This document shows positions 27,761-35,504 of a stretch of DNA of 64,000 bases, piece by piece (within the stretch, counting starts at the first letter, position 1; each line of letters opens with the position of its first letter). The notes under the pieces were generated by a model. That model did not search any database, had not been told where the DNA came from, and saw only the letters and a list, made by a program, of their open reading frames with translations. The stretch is from an uncultured Sulfitobacter sp. (GTDB lineage: Bacteria > Pseudomonadota > Alphaproteobacteria > Rhodobacterales > Rhodobacteraceae), in NCBI GenBank assembly GCA_947502265.1, contig CANMZB010000019.1, forward strand, positions 16,204-80,203. The letters run 5' to 3'. Both the position numbers and the translations under genes were made by a program.

Positions 27761-27865
27761 AGCGCCCCGCCTTAAACTTGCCTCACCAATACCCTGCCAC
27801 ACCTTCGGCGCTCTCGGAATATTGGCGACAAGAGATGCCTCAGGTTAAAGGATGGGACGCTTTAG
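27758..27865 (+). repeat. Dispersed ~108-bp element, copy 2
   Basis: This is the second copy of the element at 20712-20819. Its left end TAGAGCGCCCCGCC supplies the TAG stop codon (27758-27760) of the propeller RTX gene, and its right end GGGACGCTTTAG is the inverted counterpart. Both known copies thus touch the stop codon of an RTX gene, from opposite ends of the element. Confidence 0.7.
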
Positions 27866-28001
27866 CGCTCAGGCCTCTCCCTGCCGGATACCCCAAATGC
27901 CGGTCAATGGCGCAGGCAGAGGAAAATCAAACTCCGAATTAGCAGCAAGACCTCAAATTTGCTACAGTGTCGGTATATTTTAAAAAATTTGGGAACTCAT
28001 T

Positions 28002-29642
28002 ATGACCATTCTCAGGCTTGTCACCGATTACAGCACCGACTCTCCTATGGGCGAAGTACTGGAGGCTTGGGCGGCCTCCATCACCAGATTATCGGACGGC
28101 GCACATAGTGTAGCCGTCTATAACCCCGGCGAACTGGTACCCGCATTGCAAAGCTTTGATGCGGTGAACGAGGGAGTGGCAGATCTGGCGTTCCTGTCAC
28201 CGGTTTATTACAGCAACAAGCTGCCGGGAATGGAAATTCTGGGCACTGCGTTCCGCGCACAAGCCGGCGTTGACAGCTCTCTGGCCCTGACAGAGGCCCT
28301 GACCACGGGCGCGCCGGATGCGGATCTGGACATCTACGGGATGTCGACGCTGTCGGCGGCTTTTGACGCCCCGCGCGGGTTGTACACCAATACCCCTGTC
28401 AGTGCCCCGGATGATCTTGCGGGGCTAAAGCTGTCTATCTCAGGCACGATCGGTGCAACGCTGTCTGATGCCGTGGGCGCGCTCTCGATCAGCCTGCCCG
28501 CAGGCGAATTATACACGGCCCTTCAGACCGGGGTGATAGATGGCGCGCTGCTGAATGTGTATGAGGCCAGAACCCTCGATATTGATAGGTTGATGCGGCA
28601 CCATCTGCTTCTGCCCGACAATACCGGCCTGCAAAACACCTACCGTGCGCTGGTGGTCAATAACGACAGTTTTGACGCGCTGCCCGCAGATTTGCGCGCG
28701 CTGCTGGTGCAAACCACCGGCGCAGAGCTGGCCGCCGATCTTGGTGCGGCGGCGCTGGCGGCTCATATGCAGGGTATCGCCATTTCGACACGGTTCGGCA
28801 GGTTGGAACAACCCGATGGCGCCGAGCTGGCCGCGTGGCGCGCACTTGCGGACACCGAGGTGGCGAACATCATTGCAAACAGCGCGGACGGCGATTCCTC
28901 GCGCGGGCAGGACTGGCTGGATGCCTTTGTCATCGCCTCGGGCGGGACGCCGGTCGAGCCTGTAGAAGATGATTTGATTAACGGAACCACCGGTGCCGAC
29001 CGGCTGGAGGGGGGGCAAGGCAATGATACCATCAACGGGTTTGACGGGGCCGACACGTTGATCGGCAACGGCGGCGACGACAGCCTGACGGGCGGCACCA
29101 GCGTGAATGACCGGCGCGATGTGATTTACGGCGGCGACGGCAATGACACGATTGACGGCGGTTACGGCAATGATCTGCTGCGCGGCGATGCGGGCGATGA
29201 CGTGATTTCCGGCGGCTTTGGCGGTGATACGGTGATCGGCGGCACCGGCGATGACCAACTAAGCGGTGGCGCGCTTGGCGATGTCCTGTTCGGTGGCGAC
29301 GGAGATGATTTCCTCAACGGCGGTTTCGGCTATGACCGGCTGAACGGTGGTGCGGGCGCGGATGCGTTCTTTCATCTCGGCATCGCGGATCACGGTTCCG
29401 ACTGGATACAGGATTATACCGGCACCGACGGCGATACGCTTGTTTTCGGACGTGGCACCGCGACGGCGGACCAGTTCCAGATCAACACCGCCGCGACATC
29501 CGGTGCGGGTGACGCGGCGGTGGATGAAGCCTTTGTCGTCTACCGCCCCACCGGCCAGATCATCTGGGCGTTGATCGACGGTGCGGGTCAGGATGAAATC
29601 AACCTGCGGATCGGCGCAGATACTTTCGATCTGATGGCCTGA
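28002..29642 (+). CDS. RTX protein C: TRAP-type (DctP) solute-binding domain fused to RTX block and common tail
   Basis: Residues about 1-310 have the DctP fold of TRAP transporter binding proteins: LRLVTDYSTDSPMGEVLEAW, VYNPGELVPALQSFDAVNEG followed by VADLAFLSPVYYSNKLPGME, LAGLKLSISGTIGATLSDAV and GELYTALQTGVIDGALLN. The Sec signal that such proteins always need is missing; the mature fold begins at residue 2. Residues about 325-430 are RTX repeats, and the end is the common tail (HGSDWIQDYTGTDGDTLVFG ... TFDLMA). The protein would therefore be sent straight outside the cell by type I secretion. The ligand is unknown. Its RTX part is nearly identical in DNA to the facing gene at 29781. Confidence 0.87.
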   Translation: MTILRLVTDYSTDSPMGEVLEAWAASITRLSDGAHSVAVYNPGELVPALQSFDAVNEGVADLAFLSPVYYSNKLPGMEILGTAFRAQAGVDSSLALTEALTTGAPDADLDIYGMSTLSAAFDAPRGLYTNTPVSAPDDLAGLKLSISGTIGATLSDAVGALSISLPAGELYTALQTGVIDGALLNVYEARTLDIDRLMRHHLLLPDNTGLQNTYRALVVNNDSFDALPADLRALLVQTTGAELAADLGAAALAAHMQGIAISTRFGRLEQPDGAELAAWRALADTEVANIIANSADGDSSRGQDWLDAFVIASGGTPVEPVEDDLINGTTGADRLEGGQGNDTINGFDGADTLIGNGGDDSLTGGTSVNDRRDVIYGGDGNDTIDGGYGNDLLRGDAGDDVISGGFGGDTVIGGTGDDQLSGGALGDVLFGGDGDDFLNGGFGYDRLNGGAGADAFFHLGIADHGSDWIQDYTGTDGDTLVFGRGTATADQFQINTAATSGAGDAAVDEAFVVYRPTGQIIWALIDGAGQDEINLRIGADTFDLMA

Positions 29643-29676
29643 TCCCGCACCTCTTCCTGAAAATATCCATGAAAAA

Positions 29677-29702
29677 AACCGGCCCCCTGAAAAGGGCCGG
29701 TT
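29677..29702. terminator. Bidirectional terminator between convergent RTX genes
   Basis: AACCGGCCC and GGGCCGGTT form a 9-base stem with loop CCTGAAAA. Seven A bases precede it, giving a seven-U tail for the leftward gene (stop at 29781). TTGTCTT follows for the rightward gene (stop at 29642). Confidence 0.8.
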
Positions 29703-29780
29703 GTCTTGTGGCATCCAACCAACGCCGGATGTCTGTCCTGTGACGCCCGGCCCGTATCCGCAGGCAAGGCCGCGCGCGGC

Positions 29781-32141
29781 TCACATCACCAGATCAAACA
29801 CGTCGCTGCCGATCTGGAGGTTGATCTCATCCTGTCCTGCACCGTCGATCAACGCCCACATGATCTGCCCCGTTGGCTTGTAGATCACAAAGGCTTCGGC
29901 CACATCCGCGTCACCCGCGTTGGCCTTGGCGGCATAGTTGATCTGGAACTGGTTGGCCGTCGCAGTGCCACGCCCGAAGACCAGCACATCACCTTGCGCA
30001 GCATTATAGTCCTGCACCCAATCCGATCCGTGATCGAAAATACCAAGGTGGAAGAACGCATCCGCCCCCGCGCCGCCATTCACCTGATCATAGCCGAAAC
30101 CGCCGTTGATGAAGTCATCCCCGTCGCCGCCGAACAGGACATCGCCAAGCGCGCCACCGCTCAGTTGGTCATCGCCGGTGCCGCCGATCACCGTATCACC
30201 GCCAAAGCCGCCGGAAATCACGTCATCGCCCGCATCGCCGCGCAGCAGATCATTGCCGTAACCGCCGTCAATCGTGTCATTGCCGTCGCCGCCGTAAATC
30301 ACATCGCGCCGGTCCTGATCTGTGGCACCGCCATAAATCAGGTCGTCACCGCCGTTGCCGATCAACGTGTCGGCCCCGTCAAGCCCGCGCAGGATCTCCG
30401 CGTCGTCGCTGCTGACCAGCCGGTCATTCCCTGACGTGCCGGTCAACGTCCCCTTACCAACGCTCAGCTCGTAAGAGCCAAACCCGTGACTGCTCGCAGG
30501 GGTGTAACCGCCCCGATCACCTGCATAGATGAAATAGGTGCCCGCCTCGGTCGTGGTGAAGGTCAGCGTAGCATCGCTGTCATAAGACGTCTCGCGATCG
30601 AGATAGGTGCCGTTACCCGCAAAGATCGACACCGCCGCCCGGTCGAGGCTTTGGATGCCGCCATCGCCGGTCATCGTGATGTCATAGGTACGCCCTGCCG
30701 CCAGTTCGGTGCGGTACATATCCTTGTCGACGCGGTAATCCAGCGTATCGCGCACGGTTTCATTAACAGCGATCTGCGCCCGCGTGCCAAATCCGTTCGA
30801 GGTTTCGCGCACCATCTCCAGTTCGTAGTTGCCGTCGTTGTTGGTCGAATAAGACGATCCCTGCCCGGTCTGCACATAATAGGTGCCCGCATCGGCGGGG
30901 GTATACGTCAGCAGGTTGCGCCGGTCGGCCTGTTCGGTGCCGCTGGCGTTGAACAGCGTCAGCGCAAATTTCGACAAGGCATCGCCGCTGCCGTCCCCCG
31001 CCAGCGTCCAATAGTAGCTGTAGCCGGTTTCCAGATCGGTCTGATACCAGTCGCGGTCGGTGTTATACTCCGACCGGCCGCGCTGTGTTTCGCCTGATGC
31101 GATACGCCCTTCGGTGTCGGCATTGGCTGTCAACTCTGCGGTCATGGAAAGCTCGTAAATGCCGTCCTGACCGCTCCCCGTATATGAACGGCCCGTTTGC
31201 ACATAGTAGGTGCCGTCCGTCGCAGGGGTAAAAGCCATGCCGGACCGGCCCGTGTCCACTTCTGTGCCGCTGGCATCATACAGGGTAAGATAGAAATTGC
31301 TCACAGCCTCGCTGCTGCCATCACCCGCCAGCGTCCAGTAATAGCTTTTGGTGTCTTCCAGCGTGACCGCATACCAGTCACGATCGGATTGATATTCCGC
31401 GCGGCCCGTCACCGTTTCGCCGTCCGCGATGGTGGCGCGGGTCTGGTCGTTGTCGGCGGTTTCCGCCGTCATGCCCAACAGATAGTTACCCTCCAGCCCC
31501 GAGCCATAGGAGGACCGCCCGGTCTGCACATAATAGGTGCCCGCCGTGGGCGCGGTGAAGGCCATGTCGCCCCGCCCCGTATCCACTTGTGTGCCATTGT
31601 CATCAAAGAGCGTCAGATAAAACTGGCTCACCGCATCGCCGCTGCCATCACCCGACATCGTCCAGTAATAGCTCTCGTCGGTTTCCAGCGTGACCGCATA
31701 CCAATCGCGGTCATACCGGTGATCGGACCGCCCCGCGCGGATCACCTGCGTGTCCAGCGTTTCGGTTGTCGACGCATTGTCGGCAACTTCCTCAAGCAGG
31801 CGCAGGCGGTAATTGCCCGCAGAGGCCGCGCTGTTGTAAGAACTGCCGACCTGGGCGTAATACATTCCCGCCTGCGCCGGTGTCAGGGCGACCCCGCCGG
31901 TGCCGCTTTGCAACCGCGTGCCGTCTGCATCATAGATCGACACTCCCAGATTACCGAGTGCTGCGCCGCTGCCGTCACCGGTCAGCGTCCAGTAATAGCC
32001 TTTATCATCGCGCAATTGCGATCCGATCCAATCGGAAGCTTTCGGCCCCTCGACTGTCCCGCGAAACTCGTCCCCCCCCGTAATGGTATAGGCCGTACCG
32101 GTATTGGAAACCGCATCTGTGCTTTCAGTAATAATCGCCAT
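29781..32141 (-). CDS. RTX protein D: five PPC-like beta repeats, RTX block, common tail
   Basis: A 786-residue secreted protein. Residues about 15-560 hold five repeats of about 100 residues like pre-peptidase C-terminal (PPC) domains: DRDWYAVTLE(T/D) ... YYWTLAGDGS ... TLYDASGTEVDTG ... GTYYVQTGRS. The RTX block starts at TLTGTSGNDRLVSSDDAEIL, and the common tail ends VFDLVM. It has no Sec signal. The repeats suggest a carbohydrate- or surface-binding stalk. AAGGGTT lies before the start. A strong terminator lies past the stop, facing gene C. Confidence 0.87.
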   Translation of the reverse strand: MAIITESTDAVSNTGTAYTITGGDEFRGTVEGPKASDWIGSQLRDDKGYYWTLTGDGSGAALGNLGVSIYDADGTRLQSGTGGVALTPAQAGMYYAQVGSSYNSAASAGNYRLRLLEEVADNASTTETLDTQVIRAGRSDHRYDRDWYAVTLETDESYYWTMSGDGSGDAVSQFYLTLFDDNGTQVDTGRGDMAFTAPTAGTYYVQTGRSSYGSGLEGNYLLGMTAETADNDQTRATIADGETVTGRAEYQSDRDWYAVTLEDTKSYYWTLAGDGSSEAVSNFYLTLYDASGTEVDTGRSGMAFTPATDGTYYVQTGRSYTGSGQDGIYELSMTAELTANADTEGRIASGETQRGRSEYNTDRDWYQTDLETGYSYYWTLAGDGSGDALSKFALTLFNASGTEQADRRNLLTYTPADAGTYYVQTGQGSSYSTNNDGNYELEMVRETSNGFGTRAQIAVNETVRDTLDYRVDKDMYRTELAAGRTYDITMTGDGGIQSLDRAAVSIFAGNGTYLDRETSYDSDATLTFTTTEAGTYFIYAGDRGGYTPASSHGFGSYELSVGKGTLTGTSGNDRLVSSDDAEILRGLDGADTLIGNGGDDLIYGGATDQDRRDVIYGGDGNDTIDGGYGNDLLRGDAGDDVISGGFGGDTVIGGTGDDQLSGGALGDVLFGGDGDDFINGGFGYDQVNGGAGADAFFHLGIFDHGSDWVQDYNAAQGDVLVFGRGTATANQFQINYAAKANAGDADVAEAFVIYKPTGQIMWALIDGAGQDEINLQIGSDVFDLVM

Positions 32142-32164
32142 CGTTAACCCTTAATGAAAATCGG

Positions 32165-32197
32165 CCTGTCCCGATCTTTTGCGGGGCAGGTTTTTTT
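32165..32197 (+). terminator. Terminator-like hairpin with T-run
   Basis: CCTGTCCCG and CGGGGCAGG pair (one G-T) around ATCTTTTG, followed by seven T. On the plus strand it is a convincing terminator, yet no rightward gene ends here. It lies 24 bases upstream of the leftward gene D and may be left from a lost gene, or it may shape the leader of gene D. Confidence 0.5.
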
Positions 32198-32350
32198 GTA
32201 CATTACATAGGCCAACAAGGGGCTTCAACAGTCAAGGTTTTGCCAGATCATTTTGCGTTACACGATCGATAACATATGCTTACAACGCCCCCTCAACCAC
32301 GTCTTCGCCGGACCGGAGACTGGTTTGATGCCGCCTTGCACCTGCGCCCG

Positions 32351-32442
32351 CAAGGCCTCACGCCGTACGAATACTTATGCAAATATGGACTTCCGGCCCG
32401 GATCGGCTCATCTTGGGGCCAAACCGCCAGATGCCGGACCAG
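32351..32442 (+). pseudogene. Remnant of an IS481-family transposase C terminus
   Basis: One frame reads QGLTPYEYLCK (32351-32383). The next frame continues QIWTSGPDRLILGPNRQMPD (from 32380). Joined, they match the well-known IS481-type transposase end, LTPYEYICKIWTSEPDRF followed by an HQMPGLN-type finish. A single lost A in the AAATATGG stretch explains the frame break. No inverted repeats or further transposase sequence are seen in the 388-base gap 32142-32529. The rest of the gap holds only the hairpin at 32165. Confidence 0.6.
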
Positions 32443-32529
32443 ATTTCGGATCCGAGCACAAGCCTCGGAGGCAGGCCAACGCAATCGGCACGCTTGAAAT
32501 CCGCGCTGAAAACTGGTGGGAATGCGACG

Positions 32530-33993
32530 ATGACATCTGACACACCCGAAAATAACAGCCTCGATCCCGAAGACTGGGACAGCTTTCGCGCGCAGGCCCA
32601 CACGCTTCTTGATGCCTGCCTCGATCATCTTCAGCACGCCCGCGACCAGCCATGGCAACCGGTGCCGCAGCCGGTGCGCGACAGCTACGCCCTGCCCGAC
32701 ACAGGCACCGGCACCGACACCGCCTCGCTGGTTGCGGCTCTGCGCGACACGATGCTGCCCTATGCCACCGGCAACACACATCCGCGGTTTTTCGGCTGGG
32801 TCCATGGCAGCGGCATGGCCGAAGGGGTGCTGGCGGAAATGGTTGCCGCCACGATGAATTCCAACTGCGGCGGGCGGGATCACGGGATGGTCTATGTCGA
32901 ACGCGCCGTGATCGACTGGACGCGGCGGCAAATGGGCTTTCCCGATACGGCGTCGGGGGTGTTGGTGGCGGGCACATCGCAGGCCACGGTCATCGCGCTT
33001 GGCACCGCACGGCTGCGCGCGCTGGGGGCCGGGGTGCGCCAGACCGGCAATCAGGACCGCCGCCTGATCGCTTATGCCGGTGCGGGCGTCCATAGCGCCA
33101 CCAGCAAGGCAATCGAGTTGTTGGGCATTGGCAATGCCAACCTGCGGCTGCTGCCCGAAACCGGAGAGGGGCTGGACGTTGAGGCGCTGCGTGACCAGAT
33201 CGCCCGCGACCGCGCTCAAGGGGGGCTTCCGTTTGCCCTGATCGGCACTGCCGGCTCGGTGAATTTTGGCAGATACGATAACCTGAACGCATTGGCCGAT
33301 GTCGCCGCCGCCGAGCAGATATGGCTGCATGTAGACGGGGCGTTCGGGGCCTGGACCCGGCTCGCCGATGCGCCCTGGCGCGCCCTTTCAGACGGGATCG
33401 GGCGGGCCGACAGCATCGCCTGCGATTTTCACAAATGGATGTATGTGCCTTATGATTGCGGTCTGGTCCTGATCCGCAACGAGGCCGAACATCGGGCGGC
33501 CTTTGCCGCGCGCCCGTCTTATCTCGCCCCGCTGGGCGAGGGTCTGGCAGGGGGCGATCCGTGGTATTGCGACTATGGCACCGACCTGTCGCGCGGCAAC
33601 CGTGCGCTCAAGGTCTGGACCGCGATCCGCGCACATGGCGCGCAAAATCTCGGAGCTGCGATCACCGCCAATTGCCGGGCAGCGGCCCGGATGGGCGCGC
33701 TGATCGAGGCAACCCCCCGCCTCGCTCTGGCGGTGCCTGTGGTCTCAAACGTCGTGGTATTCACCGCCGACGATACGCTGGACGCCGCCGCCCAAAGTGA
33801 TTTGAACATCTACCTTGCCCAAAAGCTTCAGATGACAGGCGAGGTCGTGTTCTCGACCACTCTGGCTGATATGCCTTCGGGCAGCGGCATCACCTGCCTG
33901 CGCGCAGCCATCACCAACCACCGCACTGCCCCCGATGACATTGTCAGGGCCATCGCGGCCGTTGCAGATTTCCGCCCGTCGGGACCCGCCTGA
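32530..33993 (+). CDS. PLP-dependent group II (aromatic-L-amino-acid type) decarboxylase
   Basis: A 487-residue pyridoxal-phosphate enzyme of the DOPA/tyrosine/glutamate decarboxylase family. The N-terminal HPRFFGWVHGSGMAEGVLAE, the TSQATVIAL cofactor loop, HVDGAFGAW (the PLP-contacting Asp) and the Schiff-base lysine in CDFHKWMYVPYDCG are all present. It removes CO2 from an amino acid in the cytoplasm; the substrate (aromatic amino acid or other) cannot be read off. The start ATG 32530 has TGGGAAT upstream; an earlier in-frame ATG at 32377 lies inside a transposase remnant. It stands alone between RTX genes and converges on gene E. Confidence 0.88.
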   Translation: MTSDTPENNSLDPEDWDSFRAQAHTLLDACLDHLQHARDQPWQPVPQPVRDSYALPDTGTGTDTASLVAALRDTMLPYATGNTHPRFFGWVHGSGMAEGVLAEMVAATMNSNCGGRDHGMVYVERAVIDWTRRQMGFPDTASGVLVAGTSQATVIALGTARLRALGAGVRQTGNQDRRLIAYAGAGVHSATSKAIELLGIGNANLRLLPETGEGLDVEALRDQIARDRAQGGLPFALIGTAGSVNFGRYDNLNALADVAAAEQIWLHVDGAFGAWTRLADAPWRALSDGIGRADSIACDFHKWMYVPYDCGLVLIRNEAEHRAAFAARPSYLAPLGEGLAGGDPWYCDYGTDLSRGNRALKVWTAIRAHGAQNLGAAITANCRAAARMGALIEATPRLALAVPVVSNVVVFTADDTLDAAAQSDLNIYLAQKLQMTGEVVFSTTLADMPSGSGITCLRAAITNHRTAPDDIVRAIAAVADFRPSGPA

Positions 33994-34050
33994 CCCATCC
34001 GGCAGCCCCCCATGTGGCGGATGACACAACACCGGCCCCGAAAAACGGCG

Positions 34051-35292
34051 TCAGCCCATCAAATCAAAGGTCTGCCCGTCAATCCGCAGGTTGATCTCTT
34101 CCTGCGCCATGCCATCAACCAGCGCCCAGAGGATCTGGCCCGTGGGTCTGTAGATCACAAACGCCTCGGCCACATCGCCCGCACCGGCCCCCTCGGTGGC
34201 GGCGGCGTTGATCTGGAACTGGCCCACTGTGGCGCCCTGCCCGCCAAAGAACAGCACATCACCCTGCGCGCTGCTGTAATCCTGTATCCAGTCGGATCCG
34301 TGATCCGCGATGCCAAGGTGGAAAAACTGGTCCGCACCGCCGCCGCCATTCACCAGATCCGAGCCAAAGCCGCCATTGATGAAATCATCGCCCGCGCCGC
34401 CAAATATCACATCGCCAAAGGCCCCCCCCGAGAGATGGTCATTGCCCGTACCGCCGATGATCGTATCCGCGCCAAAGCCACCCACGATGGTGTCATTGCC
34501 CGCGTCGCCGCGCAGCTCGTCATTGCCGTAGCCGCCCGCGATATAATCATCGCCCGCCCCCCCCATAATGAAGTCGCGCAGATCATCCGCCGTCTCGCCG
34601 CCATAGATCACATCATCGCCCGCGCCGCCGTTGATCGTATCGGCCCCGTCGCCCCCGGTCACGGTATCGTTGCCGCCCTGCGCCAGTATCCGGTCCGAAA
34701 AACCGGTGCCACGGATCATCTCGCCGGCATCGGTGCCGATGGTTCTGGGGGCGTTATTATCGGCCTCGCGCCCGAACCAGACGTCATAGATACGGCCCCC
34801 GTAATTGCCGAAACCGCCCCCGCCTGTCGAGCCGTCCGATTCCACGCCGATGCCGATGGCGTTCCATTCGGCGTTCGCCCAGATCCCCTGATTCAGGATG
34901 ACCGCGTTATGGCCGGGAGAGTTTTTCCACCCCTCCAGCGCCTCTTCGATCCAGGATTGCCCCACCGCCCTGATCTCGTATCCATTGCCCGGATAATCGG
35001 TACCCAACAGCGTAGGCCTGTCCCACATCACTTCGGGCGCGCGGTGATCCTCGTAATAGAAGCCATCCGACCAGCTGTGCAGGCTGGCCCCCTCGGGCAG
35101 GATCACCCCCGCCTCCCATAGGTTTTCCTTTGTATCCAGCGTGTGCCGCCCTGCCACCAGCGTCAGATCGCTCGACAGCGGGATCGCGGGCAGCCCGTTT
35201 TGCGCGCGGTATTCCATGATCAGGTGATAAAGATCCAACTCCGGCAGGCTCAGGTTGTCCTGGCGGGTAGGCGCATAAATATCGAGTGTCAT
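34051..35292 (-). CDS. RTX protein E: CAP/SCP domain, RTX block, common tail
   Basis: A 413-residue protein. Residues about 15-190 form a CAP (SCP/PR-1) domain: ELDLYHLIMEYRAQNGLPAI, VGQSWIEEALEGWKNSPGHN, and a final IYDVWFG strand. Such domains in bacteria are found in secreted proteins of mostly unknown role. RTX repeats follow from about residue 205 (MIRGTGFSDRILAQGGNDTV), and the tail ends TFDLMG. There is no Sec signal. AAGGATC lies before the ATG at 35292, which is a better start than the upstream one at 35319. It faces the decarboxylase gene. Confidence 0.87.
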   Translation of the reverse strand: MTLDIYAPTRQDNLSLPELDLYHLIMEYRAQNGLPAIPLSSDLTLVAGRHTLDTKENLWEAGVILPEGASLHSWSDGFYYEDHRAPEVMWDRPTLLGTDYPGNGYEIRAVGQSWIEEALEGWKNSPGHNAVILNQGIWANAEWNAIGIGVESDGSTGGGGFGNYGGRIYDVWFGREADNNAPRTIGTDAGEMIRGTGFSDRILAQGGNDTVTGGDGADTINGGAGDDVIYGGETADDLRDFIMGGAGDDYIAGGYGNDELRGDAGNDTIVGGFGADTIIGGTGNDHLSGGAFGDVIFGGAGDDFINGGFGSDLVNGGGGADQFFHLGIADHGSDWIQDYSSAQGDVLFFGGQGATVGQFQINAAATEGAGAGDVAEAFVIYRPTGQILWALVDGMAQEEINLRIDGQTFDLMG

Positions 35293-35450
35293 GCAGCGAT
35301 CCTTTTTGATGTTGCACAAGGGAGGCGGCCCGCAGGCCTGTCCTCCATACTCTGCCCGATGAATTTACAAATGGCAAAGCGGTCACATGACATGCCCCCC
35401 GACGCACGGCCCCATCCCGTCAGATCAAATAGGTTCACCGCACAAAAATC

Positions 35451-35480
35451 GGGCGCGGCCTGCATCTGCCGGCCGCGCCC
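35451..35480. terminator. Terminator downstream of RTX gene F
   Basis: A perfect 10-base stem, GGGCGCGGCC with GGCCGCGCCC, and a 10-base loop. On the minus strand it is followed by GATTTTTG, fitting termination of the leftward gene that stops at 35505. Confidence 0.75.
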
Positions 35481-35504
35481 CCTAAGTTTTGCTGTGAGCC
35501 TGGA

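Noticed and set aside
32144..32203. A 19-codon frame directly upstream of RTX gene D
   Set aside because: No ribosome site, a hairpin covers most of it, and the residues show no pattern.
35418..35440. A short stretch on the minus strand resembling the end of the RTX tail (NLFDLTG)
   Set aside because: Only about 11 bases match the real tails. Too short to call a gene remnant.
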